Assembly: GCA_012861695.1 (NCBI GenBank)
Contig: JAAOOA010000201.1
Span: forward strand, 186,001 to 250,000
Length of the DNA stretch: 64,000 nucleotides
From: Trematomus loennbergii
Taxonomy: Eukaryota > Chordata > Actinopteri > Perciformes > Nototheniidae
Direction: 5' to 3'
A program made the position numbers and the translations under genes. This document shows, in pieces, positions 1 to 11,244 of the stretch (positions within the stretch are counted from its first letter, which is position 1; each line of letters starts with the position of its first letter). The notes beneath the pieces are model-generated. The model saw only the letters and a program-made list of their open reading frames with translations. It was not told where the DNA came from and did no database searches.

Positions 1-92
1 TACTATTTGTGTATTGGCCGAGTGACTCAAAGAGAAGAAACACCTATATATTTTTTAAAGAATATAATAAGAAGAAGAACACACTGTGAAGA

Positions 93-200
93 AGTGCTTT
101 TAATGTGGATGTCCAATCAGTGTTCATGGTAAATGAAGTCGAAGCATTGCATGAGGAGTTTGTTCATCAACACTGATTGGATATCCACATCAAATGTGCA
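93..200. other. Short imperfect hairpin (microRNA-like or MITE remnant)
   Basis: Arms at about 93-127 and 166-200 are reverse complements over some 33 bases, including a 22-base core (GTGGATGTCCAATCAGTGTT on the left) with one mismatch. The loop is about 40 bases. Size and pairing would suit a microRNA precursor, but small MITEs look the same. Confidence 0.4.
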
Positions 201-761
201 GAATTCTCCCTTAATGCAGTATAATAACATTTGCACAAAACAAAAATCTTGTATTCCTACATGTTTGGTTATCAGCTGTCAATAACTTGTCTCTCTAAAA
301 ATAGATTAGATTAGATAGCACAACGAAATGCAGTTTGCATCCAACCAGAAAGCGCAAAGAGTAATTAAGTGCATTCGTTTTCTATTCAAATATACATAAC
401 AGAAAACAGTTAAGGTGCAGGTTTGGATAAAGATGAATACAGATGTAAGTAGATGCAGATGTTGTAAATAAAGACATTGTAATTGAGTCACAAGGAGTGC
501 AATGTCACTGAACTTAATTAAGTAATGCGTTCGTAACTTCAGATTACTAAAATAATATACAAAAATGCTTACAGTATGTATTGTGTATGTAATGTGTTGT
601 GTATTCCCACTCGGGCTACAGTCTGTACCACCCAGAAGCTACAGTGATACGCAGGGCTAGACGTGTGTCATGTGATTGAAAGCACAGCAGTTAAAAAGTG
701 AAATAGCAAAATGTTTGGTTTTCTCTTCCCTTTTTTCATGAATTATCAGCAAACGTATTAC

Positions 762-806
762 CTTTAACATCAGACTGCATCAGGTCCTGAACCAGATATG
801 TTATTT
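762..806 (-). other. Candidate small stalk exon of the cd27-like gene
   Basis: A 45-bp stretch bounded on the minus strand by an acceptor-like TTAACAG and a donor-like GTAATA. It is open in the phase left by the exon ending at 1031 and would encode EITYLVQDLMQSDVK. The polypyrimidine tract is weak and the peptide has no recognised family match, so this may be chance. Confidence 0.2.
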
Positions 807-1030
807 CTGTTAATTTAGTGGATTCCTTTGTAAACTTTCATCCTGCTCTATTCCGTAATATATGTCGAATTCAATTGAGCAACAAATTAAATGTTATTTA
901 TGTTTCTTTTATGAAAATATGTGTCTTTTTCTGTAAGAATGGTGCATTCCTGTGCATGTGAACGGACTGGAAAACGGTTGTCTTTTATCAGATGTTAGTT
1001 TTTGTATGTAATGCACTCAGATAGGCTCAC

Positions 1031-4000
1031 CTGTAGTGGGTGGAGCAGGTGTAGGTTTGGTGTCGGTTGGTGGTATCGGCAGACACTGTTTGCGGGATGC
1101 ATCTCTGTACATGTAGCCGGCGTTACATCGGCACACTGCGTTGTGAGTGGAGTTGCAGTTTGAATCATACGCCATGTTTGCTATAAGAAGATGCAGAGAA
1201 TAGTATCATGGTTTCTTTACTATAACTACAAACAGTGTGTAAGTGATGAACCAAATGCACTAAGGTTGCCTGTACAACATGACATGAATCAGACAATGAG
1301 GAATGAGTCACACTCTGGGCACGGCGGGTTAAGATTCTGGGTTTCAGTCACAGGACGGTTTTTATTCTCACTTTTGATGCATATTTGTAAAGCAAGACAC
1401 AACTGTTATTACTCAGTGAAGCAGCATTTCACTTTGATTGCACATTTAACCCTCGTACTAAATGTTTTTACGAGCATACTTCGATATGAGCTCACAAATA
1501 GCAATAGTATGGGTCCCTGTAGTCATTACAAAACACTTACCAGTCCAACATAGTCATTAAACAAACACAACCATAATTACATTTTGTGTCATTTAGGGTT
1601 ATTGCTCAGAGAGAACTGCAGATGGGAGTGGTTACATTTCACTGAACTTCAGTATCAGACATTTTACATGAATTATCTTCAATGTATTCTTGTCACACAC
1701 AGTCATACTCCTCTGTTCCCAAAACTGGCATTAAAATGACTTCCCAAACACGATTTAAATGTCATATTTAAACTAGATTATCATAAACTCTGCAATAAAA
1801 TCTTACTCCTCACAAGGTATGGTAATATTCATTTTGCTTGTGTCCCATAAAGCAAATGAGACACAAGCGACTCAAAGTAGTACATTTCAAACATTTTGCC
1901 TTTTACTCTGCTGTCCCATGATGAACCATATAATAAAATAGAGGACTTCAAATAGCCATTATTCCAACACGTGTTTATCTTGGATATGAATCAAACAGAA
2001 AATAGACAGAATGAAGTATAAAGCGTAAGAGTTTACTCTTAAAACTGAATAATTTACAGACAATTAAAAAAAGAAATCGTCCGGAAAGCCTCAGGAGAGT
2101 ACGACCTTATACTCTACTGAAGTAAACATCTATCATTTAAGAGTTAATATGTGGCATGATTCCTTTTTGCACACCCAAATCCTTGCAAACAATAATCCAA
2201 TGAAGACCAAAGTGTATTGAAGTATCATCACTGTTGTATTGCAACTTCAGTGCATGAGGTTTTTGTGTGGGTTAAATCATTTCCACATGAATTAGTTTCC
2301 ATAGCCGTTAATTGGCATATTATGTGACATTTCAACACCCACCTTTAAACCCGCAGTGTAAAAGGTTTGTTGACAGCTGCACTGTACACATTGAATCCAA
2401 ACAGGCTTACCCTTACATTATGTGAGAACGTTTAGGTGCAGACGTGAAAGTCAAAATCACAGACTTGTGTTTTCCCCTCTGTGTTCACAGTGACATTTAA
2501 GAACAAGCACAACAGGCTGTTTTTGCTCCTCTTTAGCAGAGACTTCAGTGTCTGAGTCTCTTTCCGATGTTTACCACATTTCGGTCTTTTTTCCCCACTG
2601 TCAAGATGATGGTCTTTCATTTTTGAAACTCTTCCTGTCTGTACTTGTGATGACTTACATTTTGGTGCAGATTTGCAGTATTATATTACATATATATCGA
2701 CACATGAATGTTTGTTTGTTTATGAATGAATCAATTGACCATTGACCAAAAAATGGTAATGGTAGCACGTGCTGCTAATGGTGTTGTTAAAGGGGCCCTA
2801 TTATGTTAATGTCCAGGTTCAAATTTGTATCTAGTGTCTCTACTGGGACATGTCTCCATGCTTTAATGTTCAAAAGCTCTTTATTGTTCACATACTGCCT
2901 GTGCTGCAGCACCTATTTTCACCCTCTGTCTGAAACCAGAGCCCAGTCTGCTCTGTTTGGTTAGCTGGTCGGTCCCTAAGCCAATCATGTACAATTTGTT
3001 GGAGCGCTAGCCAATAGAGCACATGTGTCAAACTCAAGGCCCGGGGGCCAAATCAGGCCCTTGGTGGATTTAATTTCGGCCCGCAGGATAATTTTTAATT
3101 ACTATTAGATCTGGCCCGCCGGTATATTGCACGCACACCTTCACTCAACCCTGAGGGTCTCCTCAGCTCAGAGCCTGACCCCAAACATTGATGAACTTGC
3201 ACCCAAGATGAGATGCCAAGTATCTGGCTTGAACTAGCATCACAGAGCAGCACACTGAGTTTAATGGATGTTTCCTTCTGCACTTTGTTTCTTGAGACAA
3301 CAGGGCATGTTGGTTTGTTCTTTGAGGGAATAGTTTTTTTTGAACCTGTGGAAAAATGTAATCATAAGAAATGACTCTGCAGATAGAGCCATAAGAAATG
3401 AATGCAACTGATTATTTAATGTTTAATGTTTTTATAGGCAATAATTGAAGCTTTGTTAGTTCCAGGTTTAATATGTGCAATAAGTTCATTTCAATAAGTT
3501 TTGCAATAAACATTGAACCAGTCCGGCCCTCGACTAGTACCCATTTTTTAATTTTGGCCCACTGTGTATTTGAGTTTGACACCCCTGCTTTAGAGTGATA
3601 TCACTATGTTATGGAAGTAAACAAAGGAGTCCAATGGACGCGTTTCAAGGAGAGAAACTCCCTCTGGAGCGAACACAGGGATTGTAGTCTTTGCAGACCA
3701 TTTGCATGCACTGAAACCTACAACACACTACAGGAAAGGGAAATTCCCCCTAAAACATAACAGGGCCTCTTTAATGCTGCAGAATCCCACCCTAATAACC
3801 TCCCTTTTGACGGAGGGTTTCTCAGACCCCACCTATTCTCTCTCTGACTGTCTCCCACCATGACACACGATGGGAAATCCCCTCCCATCTGTGACCCTTT
3901 GAGTCTCTTTGGGCAAACTTCTCTGAAATCATGACGAAGACAGAGTTGAGTAACAAGCATGTTGTCTTTAAAAATAAAGTTGAGTAACAAGCCTGGACCT

Positions 4001-5196
4001 GACTCCAGACAAATGATTAATCACTCACTTCCAACTAAATGAGAACCAAAATGTTACCCAGAGGGAGGGGGTAGCAGATAGTATTTCTAGAGTATTGATG
4101 AATCACTTCTAATCAAAACATCAATGTTTCTGTTTCATCTTCAAGATGACTACACTCTTCTTAACCTGTATATGTTAATGATCCAGTCTTATAATCAAGT
4201 AACATGTTTATTTTCTGTTTCTTGGGCTTTCATACATGCATTATCAGGGTGGAAACTGTTGAACAATGAGGGTTTACATCTCCTGTATGTGCAAGAATCA
4301 GTCTCTGTGAGCTGTGTTAAAGGGGCCCTATTCTGCTAATTTCAGGTTTGTATGTAGTGTCTCTACTGTGACATGTTTCCTTGCTTTAATGTTCAAAAAG
4401 CTCTTTATTTCTCTCATACTGCCTGTGCTGCAGCACCTCTTTTCACCCTCTGTCTGAAACCAGAGCCCAGTCTGCTCTGATTGGTTAGCTGGCCGGCTCT
4501 GTTGTGATTGGACAACCGCTTAGAGATGTCCCGCCCCTTAGCCCATCACGTACAATGTGTAGGAGCGCTAGCCTACAGAAGTGGAGTGTTACCTAGTGAT
4601 GTCACTATGTTGGGGAAGGAAACAAACTTTGGGATGCTAGACTTTGCAGACCATTTACATGCACCATATAACACACTACAGGAAAGGGGAACCACAGAAA
4701 GCATAATAGGACCCCTTTAAACTAATATATGACATCATATGAACCATTATGAAATCATGCTGTCACTGATGCTGTTTCTGTGTCTCTAAGTAGCATTTTC
4801 ACACAATTCAGGCCTCACACATCCAACAGAAAAGCTGTGAAAATACTCACGTTTATTGCAAAGTCCACACAATTTCACAGTTCCTCTTCACATTGTAGGT
4901 ATCCATGTACACTGTCTCTTGCAGGGTCCACACTTATGTACACAATTGACTTTGAACGCTGAACCATACGCTGACCTGGAATACACACACGACTTAAAGG
5001 TTATTATCTGTTTGCATCTAAACTTAGAAATGTGTAAAGGAGAAATTATGATTTTTGTACCTGGCGCGCATTTGTCGCAGCATAACGTAGGTGTGATCGC
5101 TGGCCAGGCATAGTGTCTGTCAGAGCAGTTTAGAGACAACACAGAGGAGAGGGAAGAGAGAGTGCACAGGAGAGAGAAATAACAAAGTGGCTGCAT
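1031..5196 (-). CDS. cd27: CD27-like TNF receptor superfamily member, ectodomain exons (partial)
   Basis: Three coding exons read leftwards: 5196-5061, 4975-4851 and 1180-1031, all with AG/GT borders and compatible phases. Exon 1 starts with ATG directly after an acceptor and encodes a hydrophobic signal peptide (MQPLCYFSLLCTLSS...) and the first cysteine-rich repeat, CSDRHYAWP...LCCDKCAPG, close to the start of mammalian CD27. Exon 2 carries the next repeat (NCVHKCGPC, then YNVKRNC and CGLCNK) but in several frames, so it holds about three frame breaks. Exon 3 gives NCNSTHNAVCRCNAGY, then a Pro/Thr-rich stalk (PIPPTDTKPTPAPP). The family role is a lymphocyte costimulatory receptor for CD70, signalling through TRAFs. 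No transmembrane or tail exon was found; these may lie left of the window or be too short to recognise. The order head-to-head with tnfrsf1a resembles LTBR/CD27 against TNFRSF1A in human. LTBR is the main alternative; the CRD1 pattern favours CD27. Confidence 0.7.
1186..2786. other. Intron of the cd27-like gene, no feature recognised
   Basis: AT-rich sequence with stop codons in all frames and no recognised repeat ends. It is part of the 3.7-kb intron between cd27-like exons 2 and 3. Confidence 0.5.
2787..3774. mobile_element. TTAA-anchored MITE (family A), interrupted by a hAT element
   Basis: Starts at TTAA with AGGGGCCCTATTATG and ends with the inverted form CATAACAGGGCCTC at TTAA. The interior (TAGTGTCTCTACT..., CATGCTTTAATGTTCAAA, CTGTGCTGCAGCACCT) matches the copies at 4317, 12928 and 16051. 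TTAA target duplication is typical of piggyBac-like elements; no transposase is present. The hAT element 3020-3587 sits inside it. Confidence 0.8.
3020..3587. mobile_element. Non-autonomous hAT-type element nested in a MITE
   Basis: The right end is GAGTTTGACACCCCTG and the left end is the inverted, slightly diverged CACATGTGTCAAACTC. This terminal pair is well known from vertebrate hAT elements rich in GGCCCGC near the ends. The flanks (CAATAGAG and CTTTAGAG) share only their last bases, so the target duplication has decayed. Both flanks belong to one MITE, which shows the order of insertion. Confidence 0.75.
4317..4720. mobile_element. TTAA-anchored MITE (family A), complete copy
   Basis: 404 bp between two TTAA sites, with ends AGGGGCCCTATTCTGC and GCATAATAGGACCCCT. 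This is the cleanest copy of family A in the window and serves as a reference for the damaged or expanded copies. It lies in the cd27-like intron. Confidence 0.85.
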
Positions 5197-5280
5197 CTGG
5201 GAAGAAGAAGAAAAAAGAGAGGCGAAGGAGATAGATGTAAATATATTCAACAGGCATTGAGTGAAAGAACACATTCCTAG

Positions 5281-5790
5281 TGTGGTGAAATGTAACTAAG
5301 TATATTTAGTCAAGTACAGTACTTAAGTACACATTTCAGATACTTTTACTTCACTTAGTATTTTTACTTATTGCTACTTTTTACTTTACAGCTTGAGCTA
5401 CTTTGCAGATTAGGAATAATATAATACAAAATACAATTGAACCAATACATTATGATATATTATTATCAAAGACACGTGTTATCACAAAAACTTGGATCAT
5501 TATTTGTATTAAAATTAGCTAGCTATCCTACAGTTTATTTATATAATAACGTATCATTAAGATGAACCCCACCTTTACCAGCTTCAAAAGTGATGAAAAC
5601 ATGAATGTATTAACAAATAAAATTCAATTATTTACTAAATATGATTCTCAAATGGTCCAGTACTTTTACATTTGGCACTTTTTAGTATTTTATGCTAATA
5701 CTTTTGTACTTTTACCTGATAGCAGGACTTTTACTTGTATCTGAGTATTTTTACACTAAGTACTTCTTCCAACACTGGAGATTTTTACAT
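5281..5790. repeat. Dispersed teleost repeat rich in acttttact motifs
   Basis: Contains the familiar series TACAGTACTTAAGTACA, TTACTTTACAGCTTGAGCTAC, and ACTTTTACTTGTATCTGAG. Related copies in this window start near 9860, 20215, 26530, 29140, 32600 and 53930. It probably derives from a non-autonomous DNA transposon. It sits in the first intron of the cd27-like gene. Confidence 0.65.
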
Positions 5791-5996
5791 CACAATAAAC
5801 AGAAAGTCTGGCAGTGAAGCTACACAATGCAGTATATACACTTTACCAATAAGATACAATATAGTATTAAAAGACAAATCTTCTTACCACCAATACAAAC
5901 ACTTTACATCCTACTGCGAGTGATTTAAGGGAAGTTTTCACCCCAGGTTTGACTTACAGCTATGGTTTAAAATCTCTTATTACAGTTTTTACTTAC

Positions 5997-6110
5997 CGTG
6001 GATGAGGAGGCGAGAGAAGATGTGAGCAGAGACCCTCTGAGTGTGAGACTGAGCAGGGGACCAGAAGTGTGTCAGGGGATTGTTCAACAAATGTCGAATG
6101 ACTCATTCTG
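5997..6110 (-). other. Probable 5' untranslated exon of the cd27-like gene
   Basis: On the minus strand a clean donor (CACG then gtaagt) ends at 5997, followed about 0.8 kb later by the acceptor directly before the ATG exon at 5196. The stretch upstream of the donor has no long open frame, so it would be a noncoding first exon. The 5' limit is a guess; no clear TATA box was seen. Confidence 0.35.
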
Positions 6111-6992
6111 AGAGCTTAACATTTCAATGATGTTTTTGATATATGTCAACCTGTCTCAGTCTTTTTGCTGCGACCCTTGGCTCCGTGCACAAAAACAAGA
6201 CCTCCGTCAGCCTCTTCTTTTTCCACACGCACCATCTCTCTCGTTTCACCAAAAACCTCTATTTTAGGCTGAAAACAATCTCCCTTCCTCTCTTCTTTTA
6301 TACCTGTCTTTGACTCTCGCCCTCTTCAGTAAATACATGCATCACTCATTTCACTCGTGTCCCTCCTGTTGCTGACGTTTTCCAATAAATTCATGAATCT
6401 ACCAGTCTAATGATAAAGGAGAGCATGTATCAACAATACCAGTTGAATGGTGAGGCAAAGAGGGGCTTAGTCATCTAATCGCATGAGGAAATTCACATTT
6501 CAAGAAATAACTGTGTAAATGTTTGGAGTGACATGTAACATATTGAATGACTCCTAAATGCATAGTGTGTGTGACATTTTCTGCGTGTGATAGAGTAGAT
6601 GATTATCTGTCCACTGTGGCTTGAATTGCCCGGATTAGATTAAATATTACAGTCAATTCACAGAGTGATGAGTGATTGGTAAATTCCGATTTTACAGTTT
6701 TTACTTTGTAAGTGTGAGAACTGTTTGTGTTATGATGAGCTATTTATCTGCATTTCTGTAAAGGCCTTCTGCTAACACTTTATTTTCTAAGTGTCTCTTT
6801 GTTTTTGGAAGGGGACATCTTATGCAAGGCTTCGGGTGTATTTTGGGTTTCCACTTGAACGAGTTCACATGCTTCAAAATGATGAAATATGTTTACTGAC
6901 AAACATGATTTTTCTCATACGATTTGTCTGAATTTACTTGTTTTCACATGTTTTTTTGGGGGATGTTTTGCCTCTATAGAGAGTACAGCTGA

Positions 6993-7044
6993 TGATTGAT
7001 GTTACATTACATTTCATTTAGCTGACGCTTTTACTCAAAACGAC
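6993..7044. repeat. Left part of a dispersed fish repeat (GCTTTTA...GACTTA tail)
   Basis: TTACATTTCATTTAGCTGACGCTTTTA... is the common teleost SINE/LINE tail. It is interrupted at TTAA by the MITE 7045-7692 and appears to resume after it at 7693 (ACCATAAAGATACAAACTC). Confidence 0.55.
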
Positions 7045-7692
7045 TTAAAGGTCCCATGTCATGGCCATTTCTACTGATCATAATTCCATTGTTGAGGTAT
7101 ACTAAAATAAATGTATATTGTGCAATTTTCCAAACTCACATTGGTTTCTCATACAGCATCTCTGTATAGTGTATTCACTCTCTGTCCTAAACGGCTTGTT
7201 GGAGCTCCTGCCCCCCCCCCCCCCTCCCTGTGAGCCCAGTGGCCGTCTGCGAGACAGCGAGACACAGCGAAACCCAGCCTGAAACACACACACACCCGCA
7301 GCCTGGCTGGGAGTTTGTGTGTGTGCCAGGCTGAGTTCCGCGGTGTCTCGCTGTCTCACCGACCCCACACTAGTGAGCCAGCTCACAGTGTCCCGCTCTT
7401 CGCAGCAGCGAGCCTCGCAACGTCCCGCCGAGTGTGTGTGTGTGAGGAAGTCCGCAAATTGGTCCAAACGTAACGGCTCCGCGTCACTATACCCAAGAAG
7501 AAACAATGGAAAAAGAGAAATCTCCAGTGAGTAGTTCTGGGGCAGCATAGACAGGTCTTTTCTGTGTTAGAGTTTTACTCGCTACAGGGTGTACTTTGAG
7601 GGTTTGTGACTCTGCAGACCGTTTACATGCATAACAAGCTACATAACACACAAGGGGACGGATAACCAGAAAAGCATGACATGGGACCTTTA
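7045..7692. mobile_element. TTAA-anchored MITE (family B)
   Basis: 648 bp between TTAA sites, with inverted ends AGGTCCCATGTCATG and CATGACATGGGACCT. The GC-rich interior has a poly-C run near 7209-7224 and several short inverted repeats around GCGAGACAGCGAGACAC. Open frames here (up to 148 codons) have no recognised protein content. Confidence 0.8.
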
Positions 7693-9402
7693 ACCATAAA
7701 GATACAAACTCAGAAAAACAAGAAAAATATGGGAATATCCGCCTCAAAATAAACCAAACAATTAAAGTGCTGCTGCAGAAGTTTATAATGGGCTGAACTC
7801 ATGAAGTGCTCTCTTTTTATTATTTAACAGCCAAGACAGGTAAGGAGGACAACCTGCAATCTCAGCTTTAGTAGATGGGGCGTTGACTTGACATCTTAAA
7901 CTGAATCATAAACTGACTACGAGTTTCAATACCCATTTTAGTCTGCCAGAGAAAGATTAAGTATGTCTTAATACTGAGTATGTCAAATGCAGTATACAAC
8001 AAAATACTTATGCATCCGGTCTATATTTGCAGTTTGCAAGCCAGCATGTTTTCCTGGCCAGTTTGACTCACTACTCTTTGCACAGCGGATACATGAGCAA
8101 GAGTGTGGATGAGGAAGAATGCCCATGTATGCATACTGTAAGCAAGTGTTTGTACTTTGTAACAGGAGACTGTGGTGCAGCCTAAAGTATGTGATGTGGA
8201 GTTTTGTCACCTAGGCACTTCCACCATCATCTTATCTTCTCAACATCTTCGTCACTTCTTCACAGAAACTAAGCCACAACCACACGTGATCTCCTGTCAG
8301 AATGTGAAACGGGGCCTAAGGGTTGTGGAGGGGCTCTCGGCGCCACTGAGACAGAGTACAGGGGTGACTGTAAGAGAGATGACTACACATTAAAATCACA
8401 GAGCAAACCTGGTCATGCTTATCTTCAGGTTTCAGTTTTAGACTGCTTGAGTTAAGATTAGATAAGAACTTGCCAGGAATCTGCCGAGGATGTTCTGATA
8501 ATGTAAAAAGATAATATACAACAAGTGCATTCATACAATAAGTAAATAAAAAAGCAACTCATTTACAGTGAATAAAAGGTAGACATGATCATGACTTAAA
8601 GTAAGGAGGCTTAAGTTGTATTTAAGTTCATGTGATTGCAATGTTCAAACCAATTCTCTATTAAAGGATATGTGTCTCACGTTATCTTTCTTAAGTATAG
8701 TTGATCTCATCCAAGTAAACTAGTCATACACATAAACTAGTTTTTGCTTGACTGGAAACATGCACTCAGATCAGTTTCCAGATCAGACTGTATGAAACTC
8801 AGCAGTGCACGTGCATGTAAGAAAAGACCTACTTAAAGTGTCTGTGTGGCAGATGTGTTCGTGGAATTGTTTGACACTTACATGCATAAGACACAGAGAC
8901 AGAGACAGACAGAAGAGAGCGAGGAGGAGGAACAGTAGAAAGATGAAGACACAGCTCACTGAAGAGGAAGGATGTGGTTTTTCTGAGGAGGTACTTGCTC
9001 TGCTGACTGAGCTCTTTCATGTAATGTACCAGAGAAGTCACATGACTCCATGCTCTGCTGGGTCCCTATATAAAGTACCAGCCTATACTTCACTGTGGCC
9101 CATAATTACAGTGCATTGAGTCATACTTCAAGGATTCAAAAGCTTTATTGTTATACAACAACATGGGTGGTTCTGTAGCCCCCCCTCCAAAAGTAGAATC
9201 TATGATAATGCAACTTGTGATTCATAATGAAGACTAACAACAAGTAAAATCAAGAAAATAACAAGAAAGCCAATTACAAGAAGTATACAAGAAAAGAAAC
9301 ATGTAAACAGACATGAGAAATAACATTACAATTACTAAAGACATGTTTAAGACCCTTTAATGTACACTTGTTATTTAAGTTTATTTTAGGATTGACCGCT
9401 GC

Positions 9403-9685
9403 CAGGGGCGGACTGGGACTACAAATCAGCCCGGGACTCTCGACCGGCCCACTTCGGTACCGCCGGCCCACCTCGGTAAATTACTAACGGGGGGGGGGGG
9501 GGGGGGGGGTGCTAGTGTCTTATCCGAGCGGCCCACCTCGGTGCCGCAAGTAAATACCGCGAGGAAATTGTCGACGGGGGGGGTGCTAGTGACTTATCCG
9601 AGCGGCCCACATCGTCCGACCGGCCCACTTCAGTACCGGCCCATCGGGATTCGTCCCGACCGTCCCGATGGCCAGTCCGCCCCTG
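9403..9685. mobile_element. Non-autonomous hAT element with exact 8-bp target duplication
   Basis: Ends are CAGGGGCGGACTGG and CCAGTCCGCCCCTG, perfect inverted repeats of 14 bases. The flanks 9395-9402 and 9686-9693 are both ACCGCTGC. The interior repeats CGGCCCACCTCGGT-type motifs and holds a G homopolymer of about 20 bases near 9489. Short length and lack of transposase mark it as a MITE. Confidence 0.9.
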
Positions 9686-9859
9686 ACCGCTGCACTAAAG
9701 AGCTTCGGTCTAACCGTACCAAATCATGGGACCCTGATATTACAGTAGTACACTTTGAGACAGGCAGAAACCCAACCAGTAAGGCAGCATAAATAATGTA
9801 TTTATTACCCCAAACTGCATCTAAACTATACTTCTGTCCTGCCCCACTACAATTCAGAG

Positions 9860-10310
9860 GTAAATCGTGTAATATTACTCCACTACATAACATTTGTTTA
9901 ATACCTTTAGTTGCTTTGCAATGATGTGAAATATAATCAACACTTAAATCAGACTTTAGTTCCACCTGGAGTAAATTCACAAGCTACCCTGCAGTATGCA
10001 AAGTCATTCAAACTAGCTGCACCTTTACCAGCTTTGATAACACTTTAATGATCAATATTATAAAACACATCATATATATTATTCTGAAATGGACCAATCT
10101 GCACGATGAGTACTTTTACTTTTGGTACTTTAAGTATATTTGGATGCTAATACTTTTGCACTTTTACTTGAGTAACATTTTGAATGCAGGACTTTTACTG
10201 TAACAGAGTATTCCTACACTCTTGTACTTCTACTTCTACTTAAGTACAACATCTGAGTACTTCACCCACCTCTACTTAGTTACTTTCCATCACTGCTTAA
10301 TTACTTGAGT
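9860..10310. repeat. Dispersed acttttact repeat, second copy
   Basis: ACTACATAACATTTG, TACCTTTAGTTGCTTTGCA, GAGTACTTTTACTTTTGGT and the terminal TAGTTACTTTCCATCACTG follow the same order as the other copies of this family. Confidence 0.6.
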
Positions 10311-10479
10311 AAAGAATCCACTGCACCTGTGCTATCTTCTATATCTTTTGGGATGTAAACTGATCTGAAAGTGAGCTAGCTGCAGACTTCCTCACCTGTG
10401 TACATTGCTCACTTTATCCTATGTGTTTGTGTGTTCACTTTTAGCTCTCAGTTGCCTTGTCTAACTTGCTTCACACTTC

Positions 10480-10667
10480 CAAGAAGTCTCGTGACGCAGC
10501 TATTTCCCGTATTCAGTCCTCCCCCGCTCGTGCTCAGCCGGGTCAGTAGCGTCGTCGCTCTGCTTCTACTTTTATACAAAATAATACGAAGTTATATGAA
10601 ATTAAATATACATTCCTGTCGAGTTATGGACCTGCGGTAAAAGAGACTCTCCACGGTGTTTGTCCAG
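10480..10667 (+). other. tnfrsf1a: Probable 5' untranslated exon and CpG-rich promoter edge of tnfrsf1a
   Basis: A locally GC- and CpG-rich stretch (CGTGACGC, CCCCGCTCGTGCTCAGC, GTAGCGTCGTCGC) leads to a perfect donor, GTCCAG followed by gtaagt, at 10667/10668. The next plausible exon starts after TTCCATGCAG at 12528 and contains the start codon. The 5' limit is not defined by sequence. Confidence 0.45.
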
Positions 10668-11187
10668 GTAAGTGTCGGTAAAATATCTCTGAATGTCGGC
10701 CTGTGGGAAGAGGAGATTCATATCAGACTTCTGTCTGGTGGGCGTTTTGTGGTGGGAACTAAAGCGAAACCAGTGATAAAACAGTAAAAAAATGAGTGTA
10801 GATTAAGTACTTTAATACGTCAACGTTATCGGTAAACAAGTAAGTGTTCAGGTTGATTTGAGGTTTTAGATTCGAGTTTATTCTTAGTATGAGTGCGACA
10901 GGGAAGTCAACAGGCTGCCAAACAAGTGTCGCAGAAATATGCAGGATATGCCAAAGTGTTTTTTTAACTGTCTGTAGACCTATTCATTCTTTCTTTATCC
11001 ACAAACTACATTTACAATAAAGAAACACGTATATCCTCCATGTTTTTCTGTGGGTTGAATCCAATTCAGTGACTTCCAAAATGTTATTTATCATGCATTT
11101 AACTTTTCTTATGACAACCTGTTTCTCACTCTCAGTAAAACCCAATCAACATAATGTCAATAACTTTATTTTAACATTCACAACCAC

Positions 11188-11190
<3 letters not shown>

Positions 11191-11222
<32 letters not shown>

Positions 11223-11244
11223 TGTATGTATGTATGTATGTATG
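11191..11244. repeat. (ATGT)n microsatellite
   Basis: About 13 perfect copies of the tetranucleotide TATG in the first intron of tnfrsf1a. Confidence 0.9.

Larger units (their letters stand above)
6111..10479. other. Region between the divergent cd27-like and tnfrsf1a genes
   Basis: Apart from the repeats listed separately, nothing gene-like was seen here. The longest frames have low-complexity or repeat-derived products and no recognisable domain. Promoter elements for both divergent genes should lie towards the two ends, but no specific site could be supported. Confidence 0.5.

Noticed and set aside
1031..5196. LTBR instead of CD27
   Set aside because: Only two to three cysteine-rich repeats and a Pro/Thr stalk follow the signal peptide, and CSDRHY...LCCDKCAPG matches CD27 better than LTBR. 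Kept as the main alternative because the tail is missing.
7102..7548. 148-codon minus-strand frame
   Set aside because: It lies within the family B MITE, covers a poly-C/Gly run, and has no domain.
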